Below the pieces are notes generated by a model. It had not been told where the DNA came from, ran no database searches, and saw only the letters and a list, made by a program, of their open reading frames with translations. DNA of 64,000 nt from Nematostella vectensis (taxonomy: Eukaryota > Cnidaria > Anthozoa > Actiniaria > Edwardsiidae). The stretch spans positions 15,927,575 through 15,991,574 of the forward strand of contig NC_064038.1 in NCBI RefSeq assembly GCF_932526225.1, written 5' to 3'. The stretch's first letter is position 1, and each line of letters starts with the position of its first letter. Made by a program: the position numbers and the translations under genes. Positions 10,996 through 21,699 of this stretch are shown piece after piece.

Positions 10996-11816
10996 GGGAT
11001 TCTATATTTCGTTTTTGTCATATTGAGACAGGAGACAGTTCGTGTTTTTAGCTAGGTAAATTCTGAGAGACTCTTTCGAGGAGAACAATGCGTAATGAAA
11101 TACATAAACGTCTTGCCGGTAAATGTGGGTAAAGAGAGTCCCTTTCTTGTAGACGGAATAAAAGATTTAATAGATTTTTCTTTGTATTTTTTCCCGTATT
11201 TTTTCGCACTAACTACGATAAAAACAGTCGCTATCTGTGAATTATCTAGACATAATTCCATATATAACGTTATCAATATGTCCTACATATGCTTAAAGCT
11301 CAAACACACGCCTCTCCCCCAAAGAGCGCCTCGTCTAAGAGTGAAGATGTGAAAAAGCGCCTTGTCTAAGCGTGTTCAATGGACTTCAATGACGAGGGGG
11401 AATGTACGTTAAAACGAAAACTGATAGTTTTACCGAACATAAAATTTTAACATTGAAAGCTTGTTTATTGTTATTGTTCTTCGAAAATTTAAGCACCGCA
11501 TTTGTAAAAACTAAGGCACATTTAATCTGTCAATCTAGAGATCAAACGGATTTTGTGATAAGCTCCTTCCCGAACAAGCGCCTCACCTGGGACATGGGAA
11601 ATAAATACGCGGCACTAATTGGAGTAATTACGATAGCGACATTGACCGATTACTTATCAAGGTCGCACCCGACATTTTTCTAACCATCAACATTTTATGA
11701 TCTCCCGAAAAGTCGAGCTGAAAAACCTCGATATCTATTGGAGATTCGAAATATCGGGATTCGATCGACCGTATTTACTGTTTTGTAACAGTATAAATTA
11801 AAAAAAAATACAAGCA

Positions 11817-12090
11817 GTCGAATTTCCGAGATACGCCCGTCGCAGTAGACTTCCCTGATCTTGCTTTGGGGTATACCGTCCCGTGCTCCTTTGCTGTTCC
11901 CCTTATCCCGTCCCGTGAAGATCCCGTTGGTACCCGGTAGCTGTACTTTCAGACCCTGTGTGTGCTTGTGAGCCCTGCAATCCCGTGAAGATCCCGTGAG
12001 CCCCCAAGGTCACCACCCGCGACTTGCCGATGAGCGCTCGGATCTCAGGCCAAAGCCCGATGCTCTACCAACTGAGCTATCCGACTGCTT
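11817..12090 (-). mobile_element. tRNA-derived SINE, copy 3
   Basis: Third copy; the head starts at about 12085 on the minus strand. Sequence beyond the SINE (12091 onward) shares only fragments of the 1-kb unit (gaggagaac, cgacttgccg), so copy 3 is truncated or diverged. Confidence 0.72.
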
Positions 12091-12110
12091 AGTATTCTAC
12101 CGTTTGTTTT

Positions 12111-12917
12111 TTCATATTCTTTTGTAGGTAAACTCTTCGAGGAGAACGATGTGTAATGAAATAAAGAAACGACTTGCCGTCAGTGCAGAGAGTCCCTATT
12201 TTGTGGAAAGAAGAGAAGATTTACAAGCTTTTTATTTGTTTCTTTTTTCTATCCGTAGTTTATTCTCGCGCTAACTGCGCCAAACGTTATGTCATGTGTT
12301 TGACAGTCCCTGAGGCAGGGGGACTTTCCGTTACATGAGAACCGTAAAATAATCGTTAACCGTAATAAAGATGCCGAAAAATGTACTGTCACCGTAAAAA
12401 CACCTATTTTTTCCAAACGTTTAAAAAAAGAGCGCCTATTTTTTAACCGTTATCCATAAAGCAGGCACTCCGTTCGAGACCCTCACTATGAGACTTCACT
12501 AAATAGTGCTTGCTTGGGAACGAGAAAAGATCTCTTCTTTTCGCTGGCGCAAATGACATTCTATATTCCTTACAATTAAAAGGACAAAAGAAGGAAAAAA
12601 CGGTAGATGTTTTTTTTCTGAATAGGGATCGCCGACTCTACCTACTGACTTTTTGACTTGTGCTCTTCGCCATGGTTTTGTTAATTAATGCTGCAGCCTT
12701 GTACAGTAAAAAAAATGACCATCGCGTCTCGAGCAATAAGAAAATCTAGCCAAAAGTATACAGAAACAGCTAGTTATGCAATTTAAGGTAGTTAGAGTCA
12801 ATATAAATGTGTTTACTCCGAATTTGATCGAAAAAAGTCGACCACCATTAAGCGGACACCTCCATATAACGGACACCTTTAACGGTCCCTTGGGTGTCCG
12901 TTATACAGTCGTTTGAC
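12111..12917. other. Intergenic with possible remnant of a DNA-transposon end
   Basis: No gene recognised. Around 12840-12908 there is a short inverted pair, gcggacacc...ggtgtccgttata, typical of pogo/Tc1-like terminal sequence, but no complete element could be delimited. Confidence 0.5.
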
Positions 12918-13140
12918 AAAAGGTTGTCATCAACGGGCTTTGCGACTACGCGACAAGCCCGCATGTAAGCATGGGTAAAAAACACTGAAGCGCCTAGCTG
13001 CATATATTAGCCACCGCTACACCGTCTAAGTCTGAAGTTATGCAGTGGCTAATATATGCAGCTAAGCGCTTCAGTGGTTTTTACCCATGCTTACATGCGG
13101 GCTTGTCACGTAGTCGCAAAGCCCGTTGATGACAACCTTT
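12918..13140. repeat. Long inverted repeat (100-nt arms, 24-nt spacer)
   Basis: The left arm (12918-13017) and right arm (13042-13140) are near-perfect reverse complements with only a few mismatches (gcg/gtg, cct/ctt). Transcribed, it would make a ~100-bp hairpin with a short loop. It abuts the 3' side of the Penelope-like element. It could be a MITE or foldback element, or part of the retroelement's terminal structure. Confidence 0.9.
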
Positions 13141-13206
13141 ATTATGATAGCTATTTCTAAATTGCTGTTTTGAAATTATCCGTTCTCAGCAGAAACTACA
13201 TAGGTT

Positions 13207-13247
13207 TCCCTACAGGTCTGTTTCGTGGTTGCCCACTCATCAGGGGA
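13207..13247 (-). ncRNA. Minimal type-I hammerhead self-cleaving ribozyme
   Basis: Read on the minus strand the 41 bases give every hammerhead core element in order: stem I strand UCCC, CUGAUGA core, stem II GUGG-GCAA-CCAC (GNRA tetraloop), GAAA core, stem III CAG-AC-CUG (3 bp, 2-nt loop), the UA cleavage dinucleotide (UH rule), then GGGA closing stem I. Very short stem III is characteristic of hammerheads in Penelope-like elements and retrozymes. Predicted cleavage is after the A of UA (plus-strand 13211/13210 boundary). Confidence 0.9.
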
Positions 13248-13442
13248 TTTAATGAGAATATTCCTACCATCGTATATATACTATTAACATTGAAATTTAC
13301 ATAATAATAGACTGATAGTTTTAGCTAAGGCGGTAAGAGGAACAATAACGAGTTACATTAAATATGCGGGGCGAAAACTAACAGTGCGGAACGTGTGAAA
13401 AATTGATAGCGCGAAAATTTAACGGTGACGGGATTAACAGTT

Positions 13443-14840
13443 CTAATTGTTTCGTAGCAGGGCTTTGTTTCTGTGGCGGCACGAGGACACAAGTTCATTG
13501 CGTTTATTTAGAGTTGATAGTTTGGGTTGGCAGATGATCGTCAGCTTTTCCTTGAGGCAGAGGTTGCAACGCTTAGTGGTACTGTTGTAGGCGGAGTGGG
13601 AAGAAAGAATGCGCCATGAAATAAAGTACTCAATCATGTTGTCCTTGAGAGTCCAGACGTGTTTGCTGAGTTCGGTGGAGTTTCTGTGTTTGGCGTGTCG
13701 GAATGATGCGGTGTGGTTTCTGTACCTGGTCTTGAAGCTGTTTTCAGTGAGCCCGACGTATGTTTCCGAGGTGTTGTTGTCTTTTCGAGTTACGGTAGCT
13801 TGGTAGATAACAGATGTCTGTAGGCAGTTTCCGTCTAGAGGGCAGGTGTCTTTCTGTCGGCAGTTGCATGTCTTGTTGTTGGTAGTGGTAGGGGCGGAGC
13901 TGGTGATCTCGGTAGCCGATGATGCGGTGATGATGCGCTTGTTGTGGTTGTCGATGATCTGTTTGGTGTTGTTCATGCAGCTGTAACTGATTTTGATGGT
14001 GTTTCTGTTGAAGATTTTACGGAGGTGGTTGTCTTTCGGGAAGTGTTTGTCTATCAGGGTGAGGAATCTGCGGCCGATGTTGGTGCTGGTGTTCTTGCTG
14101 AAGGGCGGGTTGTACCATAGGATGTTGTTGCGTTTGCGGGTTTTATGGTTGGTTACGGTGTTGGGTTCGTAGCGTAGCGTGTAGTTGTATCCGCTATCGT
14201 CGAGTGCTTTCTGGTAAGGTGGCGCGGTCTGGTCAAAGGAGGCTTGGTCTGAAGATAGGGCAGATAGGCGTCTGTTGATACCAGCAGGGATGTTCTTGGT
14301 GATGGAGGGCGGGTGGTTGCTCTCACGGTGGACATATTGTAGCGAGGAGTTCGGCTTTGTATAAGGCTGGTGTGCATTACGTTTTAGGTCAAGGGTGACG
14401 TCTAGGAAATTGACAACTTGTTTGTTTGCCTCAATGGTGATTCGGAGTCCGTTGTTGTTGAAGATGCGGCATAGTTCCTTTTTTAGGTTTTCGGTGGCTC
14501 TGGGTGTGGCGTTGGTGATGGCTAGTCCGTCGTCGCGGTAGAGTCCTACGTTCATATTGAGGTCCTGAAGTTGGGAGAGAAGGAAGTTGCCTACAAGTTC
14601 ACAGGTTTCTGCGCCATCGAAGCTCCCCATCGTAACATCAAATATCGTGTTGCCTTTCTTCTGCCAGGGTGTTTGGTTGTGGACCAGGAAGGAGCTCTTG
14701 GAGTGGGTTATGATCTCTTTTTCATCAGGGGTGATTTCGTCATAGTTGGAGGCGAAGTCGAGTGCTCTTGATAGTAGGTCTTGGCTGATAGATGGGTAGA
14801 ATTCTACAATGTCAAAACAGATGAAGTTGAGTTGGTGTTT
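13443..14840 (-). CDS. Penelope-like element RT/GIY-YIG polyprotein, N-terminally truncated
   Basis: The frame is open upstream of the first ATG (14630) to about 14840. Upstream residues include FDIVEFYPSIS (RT motif A); the next block holds TMGSFDGAETCELVG (motif B), then GLYRDDGLAI (motif C, YRDD catalytic pair). Counted from the ATG at 14630, a Cys-rich CNCRQKDTCPLDGNC lies at about residues 255-269 and the GIY-YIG nuclease at about 275-340 (SVIYQATV, ETYVGLTENSFKTRYRNH, STELSKHVWTLKD). No frameshift or stop is seen from 14840 to the stop at 13443, suggesting a relatively young copy despite the truncation. It lacks RT motifs upstream of A, so it is not expected to be autonomous. Confidence 0.9.
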   Translation of the reverse strand, partial: KHQLNFICFDIVEFYPSISQDLLSRALDFASNYDEITPDEKEIITHSKSSFLVHNQTPWQKKGNTIFDVTMGSFDGAETCELVGNFLLSQLQDLNMNVGLYRDDGLAITNATPRATENLKKELCRIFNNNGLRITIEANKQVVNFLDVTLDLKRNAHQPYTKPNSSLQYVHRESNHPPSITKNIPAGINRRLSALSSDQASFDQTAPPYQKALDDSGYNYTLRYEPNTVTNHKTRKRNNILWYNPPFSKNTSTNIGRRFLTLIDKHFPKDNHLRKIFNRNTIKISYSCMNNTKQIIDNHNKRIITASSATEITSSAPTTTNNKTCNCRQKDTCPLDGNCLQTSVIYQATVTRKDNNTSETYVGLTENSFKTRYRNHTASFRHAKHRNSTELSKHVWTLKDNMIEYFISWRILSSHSAYNSTTKRCNLCLKEKLTIICQPKLSTLNKRNELVSSCRHRNKALLRNN

Positions 14841-14845
14841 GTTTT

Positions 14846-14925
14846 TATATATATATATTTAAAAAATATATATATAATATATAATATATATATAAATAAA
14901 TATATATATATATATTTTTTTAATT
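14846..14925. repeat. AT microsatellite
   Basis: Runs of (TA)n broken by short A or T tracts. It marks the 5' truncation point of the Penelope-like element. Confidence 0.9.
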
Positions 14926-17900
14926 GTTGTACCACGCAAGGGAAAATAAGCAAAAGCGACATTAACGAAGTTATTTTCGATTTTATGGGTGGGGCGGGGC
15001 GGGGGGGGGGGGGGGGGGTGGAGCAATAGTTAATTCAATCAACGGCTGCCAAATACTAATTTCTTTGACTCGTAATTGTGGTAATGACGCTAAAAGCGGC
15101 AATGTAAAGCGTATTCGAATGAGGCAGAAGTATGAACCAATGCTACCCTTGTGATCCGAAAATTACAACAACAAAAAACACATACAAAAAAAGAAATAAA
15201 ACAACAGAAAAGGAATAAACGAAGGTTCAATAATACGAATGATTTGTATGGCCTCAATCAGAATTTCAGTTTCATAATTATTTTGCTTATTCCAAAAAAG
15301 AAAAAAATAGACAAACGTTGTTATTTTCACAACAAAATACGTTTGTTGATATTAAAAACAACCGCCCATCAATCTGTGTAAAGAATAGTCTAGAAAAGAT
15401 TAGCAGTTCACCCATTTTATTTGTTTTTGTAGAGAATGTGATTTTGCTAGGTATTTTGCAATGAAACCCCAGTAGTTTAAAGAAAGGTGAAGATCATTTT
15501 AAATGATTAAAAAAAAAACCTGTAAAATATTTCCGCTTATTTACCACCATGGTTGTATTATGCCCAAACTAATTCACGCATGTATATTTGCCCAAGAAGA
15601 CGAATAACTCACGTTGACCTTTTAATAAAGAAGAGAGAAGATGGTAGTTGACAACACAAGATTACAAACACATGAAGTTTTTTTTTATGAAAACGACCTT
15701 CAAAAACAAATTGCGTCTATTTCCCAGTTTCCGGGATAAGCTATGGATTTTAGGAATATTCCAATACGCGGGATACGGTAATTCGTTTTTCTACTCGATA
15801 TATTTTTGTCGCGTGGCCAAATGCTCGAGAATTTTGCCTCTTAGCCAAGGTTTGCATGGTCGAGAATTTTTTCAAGAATTGTGTTCTTGGTTGAGTAATG
15901 GTTCCTCATCGTCTGGTTATAACAGGGAAATGTGAAATCCTTGTTTTATGACTTTTCCCTGTGATCTACAAACTCTTTAAACGGCTACTTTGCACTGTCC
16001 TGGGGATGGCCATTTTTAGATGTGTCACTGTTACAGGGAGACATTTTAATCACATAAGGATGGTTGATTTTGAAGCTGATGCCAGTTTGTCTATCGATGA
16101 CGTCTTTGTACTTGTAGAGCGTCGCCTTCGCCATGGATGGCGCGAGATTCTAAGCGATCATAAGTACACATACGCGGGAAGTTCAGATTGTGGAATAAAT
16201 CATCTGACGGTATTCTTCCTGGCTCACACAGCGGCGGTCTCTCGATCTTTAAATTGCGAGTTGTATTTGGTGATACTATCTAGGTTTGTATAGCTTGCTT
16301 GTTATCTTTTCTCTAAGCGACCCTTCAACCCCGAAGGCCAATTAATAGAGTTTCAATGTCTAGAATGGACTCGGGGCATGTACCTATATCAGGGATAAAT
16401 TTTCAATAGTGCTTTGTCAATATCGCCGCTGTCAAAGTGATCTAGAAAACAGCCTCTGAGAAGATTACAGCGGATATTAAATAACAACCGATTCGTATAA
16501 TTAAAAAACAAAATGAAAATTCGATGAAAATTGAATCGTCCGTAATAAAGATGCATTTGTTAGCAGGTGAACGGACCCCCCTTTGTGGGTGGGGGGGGGG
16601 GGGGGGGGGGGGGGTCGTGCTATGTTTTGTCTCTGACGTCAAACCGGTAATGGACTGCCGCCTTGCTCGGAGGGTCTGTATAAACATATCTAACTAATGC
16701 TCAATGAGCGACTACAAAGAATTATCTTTGGGACTCTAAAGCATCGTTAAGAATAAACCTCGGGGCACATACTCCGTTTGTCTTCGCGATAAGTGATAAC
16801 AACGCTATTCCCCAGCACGGATTGCCACGCAACTCTAGCCCAACGAAAACAAACTCTCGACCAATAGCTCCTCGTATTGCACGAAAAAACATGGCAAATG
16901 TTATACACTGTTTTAACGAATTTCTCAAGTAAGTTATGTTTTGATGTAATTTGACATGTTTTTTATTCCTTCTTTGCTAGATTATTTTAAGTTTGTCATC
17001 GTGTATACTGTTTTATCTCAGCTTTGGTTTGATTGCTTTTGAAATCACACTAGCATGATAAAGGTTCTTTGACAGAACAGAGAAGAAATACTGTTCTGAT
17101 TCAAGAAGATTCACAAGATTAGTTTAATCTTTGATGATAAGTTCGATTTTTGCGCTTTTTTTAGTTTTACAAAATAGAAGCTGATGGGGACTATAAACGC
17201 GTAATGGGAAATACAAATATACACTCTATCTTTCCAATTTTTATTCTTTTTTTCCTTTGAAAGATTATTTTGTAGTCTGCTGTATGTAGAAATCGATTTC
17301 TTTAAAAACAGCACATGCGCCACGATGCTCTTCGTGAAAATGAGATATTTATAAGCATCATTCCATATTAAATTTTGAAATTAGTTCTACTATGCATCAC
17401 CGGAAGTTTCCATTCTTTTTTTCTTTTAAATTGATCTGTAATGTAAGGTTTAAAACCCGTCTAATGGCTTCCTTTATGTTCTCATTTCCACCCTTTCAAA
17501 ACCATTTACAGTAGCAATTGGACTATTTGTCTCGGGCATTCATGTTTGGGTTTCTTTAGGTTACTTTGTGGAATGATGAATGCTTATTTTTTTTTTTGTG
17601 TGTGTGTGTGGCTCCAAATAAACTCATGGATCAGGGAACGGAACGTGGATGGTCGTGGATGTAATTAAAATAATACATGATGCGTAGAATCTGATGCGCA
17701 TATAACCAAATCACCCGTTAGTTCTTGGATGGAGTAGATAGCCCCTTTAGAATATCCTGAAGGGAATAGAATATCCTAAATCCTGAGCATGGGGCTTTAA
17801 GAAGGCCTAACAAACCGCCATTTTACCCTTCCCTGCTGATACCGAGTAAAAAAATCATGTTATTTAAGCCAGTAACAAATATCGTTGGTAAGAAAAGCCT

Positions 17901-20002
17901 AGCCTTCAATCAAGGATGGTTGATTTAATGATGTCGTGCAATTGAGTTTCACATGAAAACTGAAATTCCCTAAATTTTTCCCAGATTGCTTGGGTTCCTT
18001 TTAAGATAGGAATATTCTCTTTAAGGGGATGATTCATTAATTGCGCATCTAGTGTGCGCATGCGCGTTCCCCATGTGCCAGCTGAAACGAAATCTCCGTG
18101 ATTTCCACAATTCGTCAGGTGGATTATATTTATGTAGATTCTACAGATTTTTTCCCTGTCATACAAAAACTCATCACTTTTAATCAGCCCATACACTTTT
18201 AATCATTTGCGATCAACCATCTCTCTTTTTTTAGAAAAGCATATTCGACATTTACCTACTTACTATAGATATTATAAGATGTCACTTAAATTCATTTTTA
18301 TAGGTATCTAAACCGTTTGAGACTTAAAGAATCACCGTTTTAAATTAGAAAGCTGTATCCTGTTATATTTTCCTAAAGTGTGCGTCAGATATTGAAGATA
18401 TCTTTTCTTTTGTCACATTTATTGCATAGAGAAACACGTCACGACCTAGTGAATGTTGTAATTTGACTCAAATATTATTTTTGAATTACCTATATTCTAA
18501 GCCTCTTATTGCAGCAGATGTGCAAATGCTTCTGTGGGATCACAAGTTGCAGCAATTAATCAAAGAAATTCTTAGGCTAAGAGGCTTTTGGTTTCGGATC
18601 ACTTAAAACATGGAGGCTAGTACTTAAAGTATCTTATCGAGTCACCGCGTAGACCACAGGATTCCAAGTGGCTATTCCTTCCACGGTTACTTTCGTCAAC
18701 TCATTTCCAAAGTATTGAATCGAAAAACACTGAAAAATACTTTTAAAAAGTGTGGAGCTAAGGCATAATTTCGATTAACAGATATTAAAATGTTTAACCA
18801 CTGCTTTTAATAATCGATAATATGTTTAGATATGGCATAAGAAAAAGGAAATAGTATTTACAGTCGCAGACTTCATTATTTTTATTTCTATATGAGTTGT
18901 CCCTAGAGCAAAAATATGTAAAGTGTCTTAGATTGGAGATAAACTCTACTTCCTATAGCAGCTAGAATTGTAATGAGTAGAAATTAATTCCAATTTCTGT
19001 GCTTTGTGATTTCAGATATTGAAAAAAAAAAACTCAAAGAGACCGACGATGGGTTCGAGGCAGTGGTGACCAAACATCGACCCTGTTATTGCAAATTTTG
19101 AGAGTTCATTGAATGATAACAATACACATTTTATGTCATCAAAGCTTCCCTGGTGAAGGCCTCCCTCGAAGAAGGAAAGTATTCACATATGCAAACAACA
19201 AATTAATCAACGTCTTCGGGTGTTTTTTGTACAAGAAAAGATCGACTAAGGCCTCCAGGCACCCGATATCAGCTGTTGCTATAATAACTGAGATTTTATA
19301 CCACCAGGAGCCTCTTACACTCTTCACATACACGGCGCCGTACCGTGCAGAGTCAAGTTTGATGCATGTTAAACTTTGGGGAATTGATTGTGGTGGAAAA
19401 ATGGCTGGTGTTTTTGTGTGAAGTATATCTTGGATATCAGTAAAATTTTGGCCTTGCGAATGGAAAGAGGGATATTTTGCAAACAAGAGCTAAGTAACCA
19501 TTCAGACAACAACCCAAACAAACGGAAAGAAAGGCCTCTTTACAAACGAAAGGCAAGGGTTTACTCAGGAAATTAAATAACACATGTTTGGATGTGCGTG
19601 TCGACGTGTCTAATTCCTACATTTACTAAAGGGATTGATCAATTAAGAGCATAGAAGTCTCGTCAAGGAACTCAGTAAGGCACTTCATTAACAAGGAGAC
19701 ACTTTGCGGATGCATTGAATAATTCATCCAAAGCACCATCAACAATTGCGACTTCTTCACTTTTTTAATAAGACTGATCGAAATCATCGATACGCGCTTC
19801 TCTATTGGGTAATTCCCCGCCCCACTGCAGAAAAGTAACAAAGAAAAAAAACGTCCCCTCTCACGCCAAATACTTTTCAAAGATATTGAATTCAACAATA
19901 ATATTTTCACTTCGTTTCACTGGACTGCTGAAGGAACACGATCTGCTATTTCTATTCGTCTTAAACTTTCGGGCGAGTAAAGGCCTAGGTTTTTCACTCA
20001 AG
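14926..20002. other. Long intergenic region without a recognised gene
   Basis: About 5 kb between the retroelement and the GPCR. It contains poly-G tracts (around 15000-15020 and 16588-16613), a short TG tract near 17600 and scattered short open frames. None shows a conserved domain or plausible start context that I can support. The GPCR promoter and 5' UTR must lie at the right end of it. Confidence 0.6.
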
Positions 20003-21406
20003 ATGGCAGCCTATAACAGCAGTAGCGTATTTGAAGACAATCGGCCTCCGATGAGCCCAATCCAAATCATGCGGCTTGTCCTGTACGCCGTGATTTTTGT
20101 TTGTGGGTTAATAGGAAACGTACTAGTCATAGTAGTGGTGAAGTGTCGAGGCAAAAAGCGAACTTTCCACGACTATTTCCTCCTGAATCTCGCTATCGCG
20201 GATCTCCTTTTCATATTGTGTCTCCCGGCGGATATCTATATTGAAGTTGCCGTATTTCCTTTCACGGAATTCTATTGTAAGATATTGTATCCCCTGACAA
20301 CGTTTGCCTTCTCCCTGAGTATCTTCACCCTGTCTTCCATGGCTGTAGGTCGCTGTTATGTCATGAAAAATACATCCAAGCCCCCTCTGAAAGGTCGTGC
20401 CGCCATGCTATGGATACTATTACTCTGGATCGCGTCATTTGCCTGTGTATTACCGCTGACCATCGTAGCGCGGTCGTCGTCAAGGTCTTGCAGGGAAGAC
20501 TGGCCCGACCCTATATACCGCAAGGCTTTCACTGCGTCATTACTGCTGCTACAGTACATTGGTCCACTTGTTATCATCGCTTTAGCGTATGTGAACATAG
20601 GGATACTACTGGCGAAAAACAAAGTGCCGCAAACTAATTCGAACTCAAGTAAGTCTCACTCCCTACTCCATCGAATCCGACACAGGAATCTCCAAATCAC
20701 TCGCACGCTTGCAGTCATCGTTGTGCTTTTTGCTTTACTGATGTTGCCGCACGAGATCGCGTGGATGTTACTGGACTTTGGACCGGACCCTAACAGCAAA
20801 CTGGCGGACACTTTAATCAAATTTTCCCCTATTCTCACGTACCTCCACAGCTGTTCAAACCCCTTGGTATATGGCCTGATGACGACACAGTTCCGAAATG
20901 ACGTCAGGAAGTATGTGTACTGCTGTCGCAGATACCAAGGCTCGTACGAGAGTGAAACCGAGCACAAAGCAAGCAGCGGTAAACTGTTAAAGCACAAGAA
21001 GCGGCGAAAGAAATGTGATAAGGGGAGACTGGGTGAACATGTAATCGCAGATGCTATTTCAACCTCGCACGCAGTGGGATATGGCGGGAAAGTCAATGTC
21101 ATCGTGTATCTCGCTCCGAGCGACAAACGAGTGAAACTAAACAATAACGGACCTTTAAAGCAGAATGGCAGTCTGCAAGTCTACAATAAGAGCCATCAGG
21201 GAATTTGCTCGGAGACAAGTTGCGCTGAGAAGCCTAAGATTGTTATCAAAGTCAGTGAAAATGGGGACGAGGCTGGAAACAACAAAGGGAAAACTTTCAA
21301 AGATGAAGAGAATTCCGGGACATCTATGGGTAGTAGTAAGCTGTCAAAAGAGGACCAGACGGTTGACACCTCTAGCATCAAGCTAGAATTTGACGAGTCC
21401 CGGTAG
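20003..21406 (+). CDS. Rhodopsin-family (class A) GPCR, single exon, peptide-receptor-like
   Basis: A 467-residue seven-transmembrane receptor. The start chosen is 20003 (aagATGG context, next to an N-glycosylation sequon NSS); the frame is open further upstream to 19805 without receptor sequence. Segments: TM1 ~22-47 with GNVLV, TM2 ~57-80 with LNLAIADLLF, TM3 ~92-118 with the conserved Cys92, TM4 ~134-155, extracellular Cys163, TM5 ~177-204, TM6 ~232-257, TM7 ~270-292 ending NPLVY, then helix 8 with CC at 307-308 (likely palmitoylated). The DRY motif is replaced by GRC (116-118) and the TM6 CWxP by LLMLP. The long basic then Ser/Thr-rich tail (310-467) fits arrestin or kinase regulation. 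General form is that of neuropeptide receptors, but the ligand cannot be read from sequence. Intronless, like many cnidarian GPCR genes. Confidence 0.92.
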   Translation: MAAYNSSSVFEDNRPPMSPIQIMRLVLYAVIFVCGLIGNVLVIVVVKCRGKKRTFHDYFLLNLAIADLLFILCLPADIYIEVAVFPFTEFYCKILYPLTTFAFSLSIFTLSSMAVGRCYVMKNTSKPPLKGRAAMLWILLLWIASFACVLPLTIVARSSSRSCREDWPDPIYRKAFTASLLLLQYIGPLVIIALAYVNIGILLAKNKVPQTNSNSSKSHSLLHRIRHRNLQITRTLAVIVVLFALLMLPHEIAWMLLDFGPDPNSKLADTLIKFSPILTYLHSCSNPLVYGLMTTQFRNDVRKYVYCCRRYQGSYESETEHKASSGKLLKHKKRRKKCDKGRLGEHVIADAISTSHAVGYGGKVNVIVYLAPSDKRVKLNNNGPLKQNGSLQVYNKSHQGICSETSCAEKPKIVIKVSENGDEAGNNKGKTFKDEENSGTSMGSSKLSKEDQTVDTSSIKLEFDESR

Positions 21407-21699
21407 AGTCCCATATTACATACTGTAGCACAAGCAGCCGCAGAATTCGTAGGTTAGTGAGCGCCTAGTCTTTTTCTCACTTTACGATGCTGAAGACGAG
21501 TCGATAGATTGTCTCTTTAAATACTTTTAAAGAATTGATGTATCCACCTATTTAACTTTCCAATTAATTGTAAGTGCAATTTCCAATTAAAGGGAATTTT
21601 AGAAGTTGACACATTTAAAAAACAATCTTTAAATGAAGGGGGGGCAACATACGCCATCAAGATAGGTGGGGTGGGGAAAATACAGATAGAAGGGGAGAT
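21407..21699. other. GPCR 3' flank
   Basis: AT-rich 3' flank of the GPCR gene. No clear AATAAA was found; nothing else recognised. Confidence 0.5.

Larger units (their letters stand above)
9720..12110. repeat. Three-copy ~1-kb tandem repeat containing a tRNA-derived SINE head
   Basis: Copy 1 begins near 9727, copy 2 near 10725 and copy 3 near 11820 (marker aatttccgagatacgcccg), so the spacings are 998 and about 1095 bases. Copies 1 and 2 are near-identical through the end of the unit (cgcacccgacatttttctaa); copy 3 diverges soon after its SINE. About 95 bases of extra sequence (11698-11795) separate copies 2 and 3. Short reading frames of 70-95 residues recur at the same place in copies 1 and 2 but have no recognisable domain. 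Confidence 0.93.
13141..14840 (-). mobile_element. Penelope-like retroelement, 5'-truncated, with hammerhead ribozyme in its 3' flank
   Basis: On the minus strand the element contains the C-terminal half of a Penelope-like reverse transcriptase with a C-terminal GIY-YIG endonuclease, then about 300 bases of 3' untranslated sequence containing a hammerhead ribozyme. The 5' part of the coding region stops in an AT microsatellite at 14845-14925, so the N-terminal RT motifs are missing. Penelope-like elements are the class that combines an RT with a GIY-YIG nuclease and often carries hammerheads in terminal repeats. The 3' boundary at 13141 is my estimate (junction with the inverted repeat). Confidence 0.88.

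Noticed and set aside
15961-16293. 110-residue plus-strand frame
   Set aside because: No recognisable domain, no splice or promoter support.
16722-16928. Minus-strand 68-residue frame (RGNPCWGIALLSL)
   Set aside because: Could be part of a dispersed repeat but I cannot name it or support it as a gene.
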